A DNA stretch of 64,000 nt from Aliidongia dinghuensis (GCF_014643535.1 NZ_BMJQ01000011.1:1-64000); one strand, 5' to 3'; counted from the first letter of the stretch, positions 15,732-27,623 are shown. The notes: a model not told the origin generated them from the letters alone. Translations and numbers: made by a program.

Positions 15732-16394
15732 ATGGGCGAGCAACCGGTCATGTGCGTGCCGTCGCACGGTCGGAACGGCGGGCGGCCGACCCGGGCCGAA
15801 TCGGCGCGGCGGGTCGAACATCTGCTCGACGTCGCGACCGCGCTGTTCCTCGGCCACGGCTATGGCGCCGCGACGATCGAGGCTGTGGCGCGGGAGTCGG
15901 GCGTCGCCAAGAAAACGATCTATCGGCGGTTCGGCGGCAAGGCGGCGCTGTTCGGTGCGGTGCTGCGCCGCCTGTCCGACCGGTGGCTCGACGGGTTGGG
16001 CGCGCTGCCGGCCGACGGCGACGCGCTGTCGGCGACGCTCCGCACCTTCGCCCGGCATGCGCTCAATGCCGCCGTCAGCCGCGAGGGCGTCATGCTCTCG
16101 GCCATGATCCAGGCCGAGGCCCGCGCCTTCCCCGAGCTCGCCCATGGCTACTACGAAAATGGCCCGGCCCGCATCCAGGCAGCGCTCGCTCGCTTCCTCG
16201 CCGCCGAGGTCGCGGCCGGCCGGCTCACGCTTGACGACCCGGAGACGGCGGCCGATCAGTTCCTGCATCTGGCGGTCGGCGGTATCCATCGCCGCGCCGT
16301 GCTGGGCGTCGAGCCGCTTCCGGACCGCGCGGCGCTTGACCGGCGCGCCGATTTCGCGGTCCGCATCTTCCTCGACGGATGCCGCCGCGCGTGA
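15732..16394 (+). CDS. TetR/AcrR-family transcriptional regulator
   Basis: About 220 residues. The TetR HTH spans ~ residues 25-70 (ALFLGHGYGAATIEAVARES and VAKKTIYRRFGGKAALFGAV). The C-terminal ligand domain resembles the AefR-like class (PADQFLHL-type ending). The start is uncertain: ATG at 15732 or 15750, or 12 codons earlier at 15696; none has a clear SD. It is followed by phoU but separated by ~70 bp. The target is unknown. Confidence 0.85.
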   Translation: MGEQPVMCVPSHGRNGGRPTRAESARRVEHLLDVATALFLGHGYGAATIEAVARESGVAKKTIYRRFGGKAALFGAVLRRLSDRWLDGLGALPADGDALSATLRTFARHALNAAVSREGVMLSAMIQAEARAFPELAHGYYENGPARIQAALARFLAAEVAAGRLTLDDPETAADQFLHLAVGGIHRRAVLGVEPLPDRAALDRRADFAVRIFLDGCRRA

Positions 16395-16465
16395 CACAAT
16401 CGATGACAGTCTCGTGACGGCGTTGCCGCGGCAAGGCCAGGGCCGTCCGTAGGCCGGAGAGCGCA

Positions 16466-17143
16466 ATGCGCGAGCTTTTCGATCGCCAATTGGCGGAACT
16501 CAAGATCCGGGTCGTGGCGCTGGGCCGCCTCGCCGTCGCCCAACTCGACGGTGCGCTCCAGGCGGTCGAGCACCGGGATGTCGGCCTCGCACATGATGTC
16601 GCCGCGGCGGACGGCGCGCTTGATCGGGCCGAGAGCGAAATCGACACTATCGTCCTGCGCTTGCTGGCGTTGCAGCAGCCGGAGGGAGCCGACCTGCGCC
16701 GCTTGCTGGCGGCACTTCGCATCTCCACCGCGCTCGAACGGGTCGGCGATCATGCCAAGACAGTGGCGAAGCGCGTGCCGGCGGTGCGCGCGGGCCTGCC
16801 GAACCCGGCCGACCCGAGGCTGGTCGCGATCGGGCAGATGGCGCTCCGCGAGCTGGCCGATGCGATGCGGGCCTATGAGACCGATGATGCGGAGCTGGCG
16901 CTCGACGTCTGCGCGCACGATGTTGAGCTCGACCGCCTCCATAAGACCTATCTCGAGGCGATGCTCGAGGCGATGGAGGACGAGCGGTCGGCGATCCGGC
17001 CCAGCGTGTTCATGCTCTATGCCGCCCGCAATTTCGAGCGGATCGGCGATCAGGCGACCAACATCGCCGAACGGGTGCATTTCGCCGTGCGCGGCACGCT
17101 ACCCAAGGAGGACCGCCCGCGGGCGAATGATGAGCCGCAATAG
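16466..17143 (+). CDS. phoU: phosphate-signalling protein PhoU
   Basis: 225 residues in two three-helix repeats. Each repeat has the metal-binding signature: LERVGDHAKTVAKR (about residue 92) and FERIGDQATNIAERV (about 192). PhoU links the PstSCAB transporter to PhoR and damps the Pho response. No pst, phoR or phoB gene is nearby, so this is a detached copy or a second PhoU. The start follows GGAGAGCGCA. Confidence 0.95.
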   Translation: MRELFDRQLAELKIRVVALGRLAVAQLDGALQAVEHRDVGLAHDVAAADGALDRAESEIDTIVLRLLALQQPEGADLRRLLAALRISTALERVGDHAKTVAKRVPAVRAGLPNPADPRLVAIGQMALRELADAMRAYETDDAELALDVCAHDVELDRLHKTYLEAMLEAMEDERSAIRPSVFMLYAARNFERIGDQATNIAERVHFAVRGTLPKEDRPRANDEPQ

Positions 17144-17175
17144 ACCGGCGGCTTGACCGTGCGGGCGCGGTCGCC

Positions 17176-17718
17176 TCAGTGCGCTTCCGTCCGATGGAAC
17201 GTCAGCACGCTCATGAGCTGGTGCCGGCGGCCAGAGTCGTCGACCAGCGGCAGCAGCAGGTGGCGATAATAGACGAGGGGGCGATGGAGCCAGTTGAGCG
17301 TGCGCTCGGCAAGCGTCACGAGGCCGCCGTCGCGCGCGGCGTCGAACTCGCGCCGGGTCTCCGGCAGCAAAGGGCAAGGCAAGTCGCCTAGCAAAATCCC
17401 TTGCATATTGCCAATCAGGTTGTGGCAGACCTCCGTGCCGGCGAGCCGGCAGCGATAGTCGATCGTGCTGTCGATCTGCCAGAGGATGATGTTGGGCAGG
17501 ACGGGGCCGAGGTCGCACGGATCGATGTCCGCCCGGCGCGGGGCGCCGAACGGTCCGCGCTTGGCCCGCCAATAGGTTAGCGCGCGCCGGTGCTTGTCGG
17601 TCAGCCGCTCTTCAGGAAGATCGTCGGCAGGGACGGAAACGCTATAAAGCGTCAGTTCCGGGGTCATCAGGTGCGCGCCAGAGGCGATCGCGACCGGTGA
17701 AACGGTACTTGCCAGCAT
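17176..17718 (-). CDS. PAS-domain (PAS_5-type) protein
   Basis: 180 residues. It matches the single-domain PAS_5 proteins numerous in Rhodospirillales: LTYWRAKRGPFGAPRRADIDP, then LPNIILWQIDSTIDYRCRLAGTEVC and a closing HLLLPLVDDSGRRHQLMSVL beta pair. There is no output domain, so it probably acts by protein interaction or ligand sensing. It is convergent with phoU across 32 bp. The role is unknown. Confidence 0.8.
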   Translation of the reverse strand: MLASTVSPVAIASGAHLMTPELTLYSVSVPADDLPEERLTDKHRRALTYWRAKRGPFGAPRRADIDPCDLGPVLPNIILWQIDSTIDYRCRLAGTEVCHNLIGNMQGILLGDLPCPLLPETRREFDAARDGGLVTLAERTLNWLHRPLVYYRHLLLPLVDDSGRRHQLMSVLTFHRTEAH

Positions 17719-17874
17719 CGCAGAAGCCTTCCTCGATTATCTTCCCGGGCAGACTGTACGCAGCCCTTCGGGCGGATTTCGAAACGTCAACTGCAGGCTT
17801 CGTGCCACTCGCGCCGAGGTGGCGGGCACGGGGCGGCCGGCGTGGGCGTGGACGGCATGAGCGTGGATAGGCCG

Positions 17875-18276
17875 CTATTCCGCCTCATCCTCCAGCCGCT
17901 CCATGTCGGCGTCGGAAAAGCCAAAGTGGTGGCCGATCTCGTGGATCAGCACATGGCGGACGATATCGTAGAGATCCTCACCCGTCTCGCACCAATAGTC
18001 GAGGATCGGCCGGCGATAGAGGAAGATGCGGTCGAGGTCGGACTGGGTGGCGCTGACGCTCTTGTGCGGCAAGGCCACGCCGCGATAGAGGCCCAAGAGA
18101 TCGAACGGGCTTTCCAGGCCCATCTCCTGCTCGGTCTCCTCGTCCGGGAACTCCTCGACGCGGATCTCGACGTCCTTGACGAAGCTGGCGAGCGTCGGAG
18201 GGATGCCCTCGAACGCTTCCCGGGCCAGGCGTTCGAGATCATCGAGACCAGGGGGTAGGATCGATTCGTCGGGCAT
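17875..18276 (-). CDS. zincin-like metallopeptidase family protein (DUF1025)
   Basis: 133 residues. The C-terminal HEIGHHFGFSDADM gives the HExxHxxGxxD zinc motif (about residue 114) of the minimal zincin family. The N-terminal half includes EIRVEEFPDEET and LLGLYRGVALPHKS, conserved in this group. It is cytoplasmic with no signal peptide. Proteolytic activity has not generally been shown for this family. Confidence 0.9.
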   Translation of the reverse strand: MPDESILPPGLDDLERLAREAFEGIPPTLASFVKDVEIRVEEFPDEETEQEMGLESPFDLLGLYRGVALPHKSVSATQSDLDRIFLYRRPILDYWCETGEDLYDIVRHVLIHEIGHHFGFSDADMERLEDEAE

Positions 18277-18310
18277 GATAAAGGCGGCTTTCGAGGACGA
18301 TGAGCCAGAG

Positions 18311-18350
18311 CGGCACGGGTTATTGCGGCACGGGCTATTGCGGCACGGGG
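18311..18350. repeat. 15-bp tandem repeat, 2.7 copies
   Basis: CGGCACGGGTTATTG, CGGCACGGGCTATTG, then CGGCACGGGG. It lies between the zincin start and the pterin dehydratase start. The units differ at one base. Confidence 0.85.
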
Positions 18351-18440
18351 CGGATCCTGGCGATATCTCCGGACGCGCGCTCTATGCCAAGATGCCGCAT
18401 CCCCGGGCGAGAGGGAAGGGCGGCGGGAGGGAAGGACGAC

Positions 18441-18731
18441 ATGACAGCGAAACTGACCGCAGCCGAACGCACCGCGGCGCTGGCCGAACTCACCGGCTGG
18501 ACCGTAGTGCCCGAGCGCGACGCGATCCGGAAATCCTTCAAGTTCGGCGATTTCGTCGGCGCGTTCGGCTTCATGACCCGCGTGGCGCTCCTGGCCGAGA
18601 AGGCCGATCACCATCCGGAATGGTCGAACGTCTACAACCGGGTCGAGATCCTGCTGACGACCCACGACGCGAGCGGGCTCTCCGCTCGCGATGTGGCGCT
18701 GGCCAAGGCGATCGACGCGCTGCTGGGCTAG
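18441..18731 (+). CDS. 4a-hydroxytetrahydrobiopterin dehydratase
   Basis: 96 residues, the usual size for PCD/DCoH. The motif KADHHPEWSNVYNRVEI followed by TTHDASGLSARD provides the catalytic His-His-Pro and the distal His and Asp. It dehydrates pterin-4a-carbinolamine, recycling the cofactor of aromatic amino acid hydroxylases; no such hydroxylase is in the window. The start has GGGAGGGAAGG 6 nt upstream; a longer in-frame start at 18300 would add a repeat-encoded tail and is rejected. Confidence 0.93.
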   Translation: MTAKLTAAERTAALAELTGWTVVPERDAIRKSFKFGDFVGAFGFMTRVALLAEKADHHPEWSNVYNRVEILLTTHDASGLSARDVALAKAIDALLG

Positions 18732-18740
18732 GGCGCCTGA

Positions 18741-19355
18741 TCAGACCGGCGGCGCTGCGCGGAACGCCGGCAGCGCTTCGGCGCGAGCCGAGAGTGCGGC
18801 GAGCGCCGGATGGCGATCGACCGGGACCCGGTCGGCGACCATCAGCTGCGTGAAGCGCCAGGCGACGGCGGCGCTGACGTCGGCCTGCAGCGGCCGGTCG
18901 CCGAAGAGCCAGTCGTCGCCCGCATCCACTTCCCGGTCGAGCAGGCTGCAGGCGGTCTGCAGCTGGCCCGTCACCCGGTCGAGCCAGGGCTGGTGCCGCT
19001 TGTCCGCCGGACGCAGTTCGAATTCATAGACGATCTGGATCGCCTTCTCGCAGACGGCAAGCGCGAGCCCGATCAGCCGCTGGGCGCGGGCATGGTCGCC
19101 GGGCGAGCTCGGGTTGAGCCGCCGCTCGGGGGCGGCGAGGCGGTCGAGATATTCCAGGATCAGGCCCGACTCCATCAGCACGGTCCCGTCGTCAGTGACG
19201 AGCGTCGGCGCCTTCACCACCGGATTGATCGCCGCGAACGCGTCGACTTGGCGGAATACCGAGATCGGCTCCTGCGCGAAGGGCAGGTCCATCAGATGCA
19301 TCGAGATCGCCGTGCGGCGGACGTAGGGCGAATCCAGCATGCCGATCAGGCGCAT
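18741..19355 (-). CDS. glutathione S-transferase family protein
   Basis: 204 residues. The N-terminal thioredoxin-like domain has the active-site region DSPYVRRTAIS and the cis-Pro/gamma-glutamyl site VVKAPTLVTDDGTVLMESGLIL. An all-helical C-terminal domain follows. It is divergent from an Lrp/AsnC regulator across 123 bp, which may control it. The substrate is unknown. Confidence 0.9.
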   Translation of the reverse strand: MRLIGMLDSPYVRRTAISMHLMDLPFAQEPISVFRQVDAFAAINPVVKAPTLVTDDGTVLMESGLILEYLDRLAAPERRLNPSSPGDHARAQRLIGLALAVCEKAIQIVYEFELRPADKRHQPWLDRVTGQLQTACSLLDREVDAGDDWLFGDRPLQADVSAAVAWRFTQLMVADRVPVDRHPALAALSARAEALPAFRAAPPV

Positions 19356-19478
19356 GTCACGAGCTCCCTCATTCCCTGGTTGAACGGCCGGCAGGATGGC
19401 AGATCCCGCGGCCCCGTGACATGGCGGGTCATCGGCCCTAAGACGTTTTTGCCGATGAATTCAAAGGGGATGAACGGG

Positions 19479-19949
19479 ATGCCGCTGCCGGTCGAGCTCG
19501 ATGCCAAGGATATCGCGATCCTGGAAGCGCTGCAGGCGGACGGCCGCATCGCATTCTCCGAACTCGGCCGCCGCGTCGGCCTGTCGCAGCCGGCGATGTC
19601 GGAGCGGGTGAAGCGGCTCGAGGAGCGCGGCGTCATCACCGGCTACGGCGCCCGCATCGACCCGGCGGCGCTCGGCCTGCGCATGACGGCGATCCTGCGC
19701 TTGAAGACGACGCACCAGCAAATCGAGGCGTGCCTCAAACAGTTCGCCGCCCTGTCGTCGGTGATCGAGGTCCACCGGGTCACTGGGGACGACTGCTTCG
19801 TCTTGAAGGTGCTGGTGCCGGCGCCGGAGGATCTGGCCATCATCGTCGACGCGATCGGCCGGTTCGGCGCCGTTACCACGTCGGTCGTGCTGCGCGGCGA
19901 ACCCGCGAAGCCGATCAGCCGCGAGCTCATCGCCGCCGCAAAGCGCTAG
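19479..19949 (+). CDS. Lrp/AsnC-family transcriptional regulator
   Basis: 156 residues. The HTH is FSELGRRVGLSQPAMSERVKRL; the C-terminal RAM ligand domain contains VHRVTGDDCFVLKVLVPAPED. The start at 19479 was chosen for AAGGGG about 10 nt upstream and the family's usual N-terminus; ATGs at 19455 and 19470 are also in frame. It is divergent from the GST gene. Such regulators respond to amino acids and often control one adjacent gene. Confidence 0.9.
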   Translation: MPLPVELDAKDIAILEALQADGRIAFSELGRRVGLSQPAMSERVKRLEERGVITGYGARIDPAALGLRMTAILRLKTTHQQIEACLKQFAALSSVIEVHRVTGDDCFVLKVLVPAPEDLAIIVDAIGRFGAVTTSVVLRGEPAKPISRELIAAAKR

Positions 19950-19980
19950 GCGCCCCGAGGAAGCACAATCCTAGGGGCGC
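19950..19980. terminator. bidirectional hairpin between convergent genes
   Basis: 11-bp arms GCGCCCCGAGG and CCTAGGGGCGC with one mismatch and a 9-nt loop, sitting between the AsnC stop and the SDR stop. There is no T run on either side, so it may only slow polymerase. Confidence 0.45.
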
Positions 19981-19987
19981 GGCGCCG

Positions 19988-20749
19988 TTACTTCGGCTGC
20001 ATGCGGATGGCGCCGTCGAGGCGCACCACCTCGCCGTTGATCATGGCGTTCTCGATCATGTGGATCGCGAGGCGGGCATATTCCTCGGGCAGACCGAAAC
20101 GGCTCGGGAACGGCACGGTCGCGGCCAGGCTGTCCTGCACCTCCTGCGGCATGCCCAAGAGCAGCGGCGTGCCGAACAGGCCCGGCGCGATCGTGTTGAC
20201 CCGGATGCCGAAGCGGGCGAACTCGCGCGCCGCCGGCAGTGCCAGCGAGACGATGCCACCCTTGGACGCGGCATAGGCGGCCTGGCCGATCTGCCCCTCG
20301 AACGCCGCGACCGACGCGGTCGAAATAATGATGCCGCGCTCGCCGTCGGCCAACGGCTCGAGCGTCTGCATGGCGGTGGCGGCGACACGCATCGTGTTGA
20401 AGCTGCCGATCAGGTTGACCTTGATGACGCGTTCGAAATCGGCGAGCGGCATGGCGCCGGTCTTGCCGACGATGCGCGCGGCCGGCGCGATGCCCGCACA
20501 ATTCACCAGGATGCGCGCGATGCCGTGCCGGGCTTCGGCTTCGGCGAAGCCGGCCTCGACGGACGCCGCGTCACCGACGTCGACCGCGACCGCGTGGCCG
20601 CCGATCTCGGCCGCGACCGCCTTGGCCGCGTCCAGGTTGACGTCGAACAGGGTGACCTTGGCCCCGGCCTTGGCGAGTGCCCGCGCCGTGCCGGCGCCGA
20701 GGCCCGAGCCGCCGCCGGTAACGATCGCGGCATGTCCTTGGATCTGCAT
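19988..20749 (-). CDS. SDR oxidoreductase, type II 3-hydroxyacyl-CoA dehydrogenase-like
   Basis: 253 residues. Cofactor motif TGGGSGLGAGTARAL with an Asp (LFDVN) after beta-2, indicating NAD. The catalytic Ser is in STASVAAFEG and the catalytic pair is in YAASKGG. The closing RLAIHMIENAMINGEVVRLDGA matches the HSD10-like group. It oxidises 3-hydroxyacyl-CoA in beta-oxidation or branched-chain breakdown. Unlike the two SDRs at 1.6 and 7.6 kb it has an intact active site. Confidence 0.9.
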   Translation of the reverse strand: MQIQGHAAIVTGGGSGLGAGTARALAKAGAKVTLFDVNLDAAKAVAAEIGGHAVAVDVGDAASVEAGFAEAEARHGIARILVNCAGIAPAARIVGKTGAMPLADFERVIKVNLIGSFNTMRVAATAMQTLEPLADGERGIIISTASVAAFEGQIGQAAYAASKGGIVSLALPAAREFARFGIRVNTIAPGLFGTPLLLGMPQEVQDSLAATVPFPSRFGLPEEYARLAIHMIENAMINGEVVRLDGAIRMQPK

Positions 20750-20995
20750 CGAGGATGTTCCTTGCCCTTGGGATTTCTGCTACCCGGGTCGTAGCCGCCC
20801 GGTCGTGCGCCCGCTCATAGCAAATGATCGGGCGGGTCGCCACTTCGGGCATCATGGGGGGGCATCGTGGGGCGGCCGGCGGGCGTTTGAGTGAACATCG
20901 GCGGCGGCGACGGCTTCTTGATCGCAATCCGCGATCTCATCTGCAATCCTAGGCAGAGAGATCGGGGCGAAGCCGACGCGTAAGACGGGGCGAGG

Positions 20996-23500
<2,505 letters not shown>

Positions 23501-23604
23501 CGGGTAGTCGCTGTCCGATGGACTGGACAGATTGAATCCCTGGGCGCTCAATGGATGTCGGCGTCCGGCCTGAAGCCGTGGCGCCGGCAACCCCGCGAGG
23601 GACC

Positions 23605-24408
23605 ATGGTCAAGCTCGTTCTTTCGATTGCGAGCCTTTGGCTTGCTCTGTGCGTTTCCGCCACGGCCGCGCCGGCCGAAATCGTCTCCGACACGCTCACC
23701 GATCTGGCCCCCGGCGGCCAGCTGCGCGCCGCCATCAATTTCGGCAACCCGGTGCTGGCGCAGCGGGACCCGGACACGGGGCTTGCGGCCGGCGTCTCGG
23801 TCGCCCTCGCTCGCGAACTCGCCTGGGAACTGGGCGTGCCGGTCGTGCTCGTGCCGTTCGATGAGGCGGGCCAGGTGGTGGACGCGCTGAAGTCGAACGC
23901 CTGGGACGTCGCCTTCCTCGCCGTCGATCCGGCGCGCGCCGGCACGATCGATTTCACCGCGGCCTATGCGATGATCGAGGGCACCTATCTGGTGCCGGCG
24001 GCGTCTCCACTGAAGCGCGCCGAGGATGTCGACCGGAACGGCGTCCGGATCGGCGTTGCCGCGGGCAGCGCCTACGACCTCTATCTCAGCCGGTCGCTGA
24101 AGCACGCGGAGCTCGTTCGTACGGCGGATACGGCGGCGGCGACCGACCTCTTCCGCCGGAACCAGGTCGACGCCTTGGCCTGCATCCGCCAGCCGCTCGC
24201 CGACTATGCCCGGGCGCACAGCGATGCCCGCGTCCTCGACGACGATTTCATGGAAATCCCGCAGGCCATGGGCATGCCCAAGGGACGCCCGGCCGGCGCC
24301 CGCTTCCTGCGCTCCTTCATCGACGAGATGAAGTCGACCGGCTTCGTCGCGAAGGCGTTCGGCGTCAGCGGCCAGCCCGATGTGATCGTCCCGCCGCGCG
24401 AGCAGTGA
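23605..24408 (+). CDS. amino-acid-type periplasmic solute-binding protein
   Basis: 267 residues. The start MVKLVLSIASLWLALCVSATAAPAE is a clear Sec signal peptide, preceded by GAGGG. The mature part is a PBP type 2 fold (GQLRAAINFGNPVLAQRDP, then ALARELAWELGVPVVLVPFD and RNGVRIGVAAGSAYDLYLSR). No permease or ATPase is adjacent. It could feed a distant transporter or present a ligand to the upstream histidine kinase. Confidence 0.85.
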   Translation: MVKLVLSIASLWLALCVSATAAPAEIVSDTLTDLAPGGQLRAAINFGNPVLAQRDPDTGLAAGVSVALARELAWELGVPVVLVPFDEAGQVVDALKSNAWDVAFLAVDPARAGTIDFTAAYAMIEGTYLVPAASPLKRAEDVDRNGVRIGVAAGSAYDLYLSRSLKHAELVRTADTAAATDLFRRNQVDALACIRQPLADYARAHSDARVLDDDFMEIPQAMGMPKGRPAGARFLRSFIDEMKSTGFVAKAFGVSGQPDVIVPPREQ

Positions 24409-24513
24409 CCCCTGGGGAGTGACCGAAGTTGCCTCCGTCGGCATAGACTGCGTTGGCGGCCTCGGCCGCGACCCCAAGCCAACGCGCGAGTCTCGCCAAC
24501 GGGAGGACCCATC

Positions 24514-24963
24514 ATGAGCCGCATCGTCTATGTCCTGAACGGCCCGAACCTCAATCTCTTGGGCAAGCGCCAGCCCCATATCTACGGCCATGAGACGCTG
24601 GCCGACGTCGAGGCCGAGTGCCGCCGCACCGCGGCCGAGCTCCGGCTCGAGCTCGAATTCCGCCAGAGCAATGCCGAATACCAGCTGATCGACTGGATCC
24701 ACGAAGCGCGCGAACGCGCGGGCGGCATCGTCATCAACCCGGCCGCCTTCACCCATACCTCCGTCGCGATTCTCGATGCGCTCAATGCCTGCGAGTTCCC
24801 GATCATCGAGGTGCACATCTCGAACGTGCATCGGCGCGAGCCCTTCCGGCACCATTCCTACGTCTCGCTCGTGGCATCCGGCGTCATCGCCGGTTTCGGG
24901 ACGCAGGGCTATCCGCTGGCGCTGCAGCGCCTCGCCCGCCTCATCGACGACAGCGAGAAATAG
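24514..24963 (+). CDS. aroQ: type II 3-dehydroquinate dehydratase
   Basis: 149 residues, standard for the dodecameric type II enzyme of the shikimate pathway (3-dehydroquinate to 3-dehydroshikimate). The N-terminus has VLNGPNLNLLGKRQPHIYG with the catalytic Tyr, then INPAAFTHTSVAILDAL, and EVHISNVHRREPFRHHS with the catalytic His (about residue 101). GGGAGGA precedes the ATG. It stands alone without accBC or other aro genes. Confidence 0.96.
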   Translation: MSRIVYVLNGPNLNLLGKRQPHIYGHETLADVEAECRRTAAELRLELEFRQSNAEYQLIDWIHEARERAGGIVINPAAFTHTSVAILDALNACEFPIIEVHISNVHRREPFRHHSYVSLVASGVIAGFGTQGYPLALQRLARLIDDSEK

Positions 24964-25088
24964 GGGCTGACTGTCGCATCCCGGTCGCAAAACCGCCGCC
25001 TCGCTGTTACGCAACTTAAGCCTGACTGCCTTTTTGCCCGGCTATAGAGGAGGCCATCATCCATGTCCTGACCTAGCGGAGGGCCGTC

Positions 25089-27188
25089 ATGACGACCAGC
25101 GATCGCCGCACATTCCTTCGTGTCCTGGGCGGTACCGCCCTGGCCGCAGCGCTGCCGGAAAGCATCGGCCGCGCCATGGCGATACCGGCGCACCATCGCA
25201 CGGGCACGATCGAGGATGTCGAGCACATCGTCGTCCTGATGCAGGAGAATCGCTCGTTCGACCATTACTTCGGCTCGCTACGCGGCGTGCGCGGCTTCGA
25301 GGATCCTCGTGCCGTCCGGCTGCCGTCGGGCCAGCCGGTCTGGTACCAGCCCAATGGCCTCTCGCCGGTCCTGCCGTTCCATCCGACGGCGCCGGACCTG
25401 GGGCTGCAGTTCCTGGAAGACCTCGCCCATGACTGGACGAGCACGCACGCGGCGTTCAACCTCGGCAATTACGACCAGTGGGTCCCGGCCAAGGGCTCGA
25501 CGACCATGGCGTACCTGACGCGGGACGACATCCCGTTCCATTACGCGCTCGCCGACGCCTTCACGATCTGCGACGCCTATCACTGCTCGCTGATGGGGCC
25601 GACCGATCCCAACCGCTATTACATGTGGACCGGCTGGGTCGGCAACGACGGCTCGGGCGGCGGCCCGGTCGTCGACAATGCCGAGGCCGGCTACGGCTGG
25701 TCGACCTTCCCGGAAGTGCTGGAGGCGGCCGGCATCTCGTGGAAGATCTACCAGGACATCGGCACGGGGCTCGACGCTGCCGGTTCCTGGGGCTGGACCA
25801 GCAACGCCTATATCGGCAACTACGGCGACAATTCGCTGCTCTATTTCCATCAATACCAGAACGCGCAGCCGGGCAGCCCGCTCTACGAGAAGGCCCGGAC
25901 CGGTACCAACATCTCGGCCGGCGGCACGCTGTTCGACGTGCTGAAGGCCGACATCGCGGCGAACCGGCTGCCGCAGGTCTCCTATATCGTGGCGCCCGAG
26001 GCCTATACCGAGCACCCGAACTGGCCGGCGAACTACGGCGCCTGGTACGTCTCGCAGGTGCTGGACGCGCTGACCGCCAATCCGGAGGTCTGGAGCAAGA
26101 CCGCGCTCTTCATCACGTTCGACGAGAACGACGGCTTCTTCGACCATATGGTGCCGCCCTATGCGCCGCCGTCGGCCGCCCAAGGCCTGTCGACGGTCAG
26201 CACCGCGAACGAGATCTTCCCGGGCAGCGCCTCCTATCCGGCCGGCCCCTACGGCCTTGGGCCCCGCGTGCCGATGATCGTGGTCTCGCCCTGGAGCAAG
26301 GGCGGCTGGGTCTGCTCCGAAGTGTTCGACCACACCTCGATCATCCGCTTCATCGAGCGCCGCTTCGGCCCCGGCCACGGCGGGCTCGCCGAGGCGAACA
26401 TCACGCCCTGGCGCCGGGCCGTGTGTGGTGACTTGACGGCTGCGTTCAATTTCGCGACGCCGAACGAGGCGCCGGCACCGCTGCCCAGCACCGCCGGCTA
26501 TGCCCCGCCGGACGCGCTCCGGCACAATGACTATGTCCCGGTGCCGCCGGCCGAGCAGGCGGTGCCCGACCAGGAGCCGGGCCTGCGCCGGGCGCGGCCG
26601 GCGCCCTATGTGCTCGAGGCCGAGGGCCGGGTCGATGCCGCGACGGCGACGTTCCATGTCGCCTTCACCAACAGCGGCACGGCCGGCGCCTGCTTCCAGG
26701 TCCGCGACGGCTCGGGCTTGTCCCTGCCACGCAGCTACACGGTCGAGGCCGGCAAGTCGCTCGCCGACAGCTGGCTCATCGCCCCGGGCGCCTATGACTA
26801 TTCGGTCTATGGGCCGAACGGCTTCTTCCGGCGCTTCAAGGGCGATCTCTCGGCGCCGGTGCTGAACAATGTCGAGGTCGGCACCAGTGTCGACCCGATG
26901 GGCTGCGGCCTGGGGCTGGTCGTGGTGAACCGCGGCCAGGGCGCGTGCCGCGTCATCGTCACCAGCGCCTATAGCGGCCGGGACTTCGCCCATGTGCTGG
27001 CGCCGGGCGAGAGCGTCGGGAAATATTGGGCGCTCGAAGACTCGTTCGGCTGGTACGACCTCAAGGTCCAGGTCGAGGGCGACGCCGTGTTCCTGCACCA
27101 GCTTGCAGGCCACGTCGAGACCGGGCGCGACAGCGTCAGCGACCCGGCGATCGGCGGCGGCCGCAAGCACCATCATCAGAACAGCTGA
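25089..27188 (+). CDS. phosphocholine-specific phospholipase C, Tat-exported
   Basis: 699 residues. A twin-arginine signal DRRTFLRVLGGTALAAALP begins at residue 5, so it is exported folded. The catalytic phosphoesterase domain (about 40-420) starts IVVLMQENRSFDHYFGSLRG and contains TFDENDGFFDHMVPP and HTSIIRFIERRFG. Two C-terminal DUF756-type beta domains follow (about 510-590 and 600-690), as in Pseudomonas PlcH/PlcN. It cleaves phosphatidylcholine or similar lipids to diacylglycerol and phosphocholine and may release phosphate and choline for nutrition. A terminator-like hairpin lies 18 bp downstream. Confidence 0.95.
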   Translation: MTTSDRRTFLRVLGGTALAAALPESIGRAMAIPAHHRTGTIEDVEHIVVLMQENRSFDHYFGSLRGVRGFEDPRAVRLPSGQPVWYQPNGLSPVLPFHPTAPDLGLQFLEDLAHDWTSTHAAFNLGNYDQWVPAKGSTTMAYLTRDDIPFHYALADAFTICDAYHCSLMGPTDPNRYYMWTGWVGNDGSGGGPVVDNAEAGYGWSTFPEVLEAAGISWKIYQDIGTGLDAAGSWGWTSNAYIGNYGDNSLLYFHQYQNAQPGSPLYEKARTGTNISAGGTLFDVLKADIAANRLPQVSYIVAPEAYTEHPNWPANYGAWYVSQVLDALTANPEVWSKTALFITFDENDGFFDHMVPPYAPPSAAQGLSTVSTANEIFPGSASYPAGPYGLGPRVPMIVVSPWSKGGWVCSEVFDHTSIIRFIERRFGPGHGGLAEANITPWRRAVCGDLTAAFNFATPNEAPAPLPSTAGYAPPDALRHNDYVPVPPAEQAVPDQEPGLRRARPAPYVLEAEGRVDAATATFHVAFTNSGTAGACFQVRDGSGLSLPRSYTVEAGKSLADSWLIAPGAYDYSVYGPNGFFRRFKGDLSAPVLNNVEVGTSVDPMGCGLGLVVVNRGQGACRVIVTSAYSGRDFAHVLAPGESVGKYWALEDSFGWYDLKVQVEGDAVFLHQLAGHVETGRDSVSDPAIGGGRKHHHQNS

Positions 27189-27205
27189 CCCGCTGCTCCG
27201 ATAAG

Positions 27206-27235
27206 CGTCATGGCCGGGGCAACCCGACCATGACG
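27206..27235 (+). terminator. terminator hairpin after phospholipase C
   Basis: Arms CGTCATGGCCGGG and CCCGACCATGACG with one mismatch around a GCAA tetraloop, followed by TTTC. The T run is short. Confidence 0.65.
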
Positions 27236-27309
27236 TTTCGACGCTCCCCATTGAGCGAAGCCCGGCTAAGGGCTAGCCTCGACGGCAAAGACCGATCGGG
27301 GAGAGAGAC

Positions 27310-27495
27310 ATGCGGTTCCTGAGAATGGCGCGCACCGGCGCGCGGTGTCCCTGTTCCGACCGGCTGCCGGCCACGGCCGCTCGACGACGACAAGATGGTC
27401 GATCCCCCGCATTCATGGATTTTCCCGACCGCCCGGCGCTCCATCGCCGGTCCGCGGTTATCGGCGCCGCCGAGCCGGCGGCCCGGGGCCGTTGA
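27310..27495 (+). CDS. possible 61-residue Arg-rich small protein
   Basis: ATG 7-8 nt after a GGGGAGAGAG SD-like run; 61 residues starting MRFLRMARTGARCPC and rich in Arg, Ala and Pro. It is the only candidate gene in the 435-bp gap between phospholipase C and the CoA-transferase. Its TGA lies in a ~15-bp tandem duplication (GGGGCCGTTGA twice). No similarity is recognised; it could be non-coding. Confidence 0.25.
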   Translation: MRFLRMARTGARCPCSDRLPATAARRRQDGRSPAFMDFPDRPALHRRSAVIGAAEPAARGR

Positions 27496-27623
27496 TTGGG
27501 GGCCGTTGACAGGCCGTCCCCAGGCTTCTAAGCACGTTCAACGTCGAGGCCCTGAACTGTTGGGCCGGCGAACCGAATTCCAAACCGAATTTCCGCTTCC
27601 TCAATGCAGCGAGGCAATCTTCC

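Noticed and set aside
18300..18440. A longer pterin dehydratase starting at 18300
   Set aside because: The extra 47 residues are encoded by the tandem repeat and low-complexity sequence, and a good SD marks the start at 18441.
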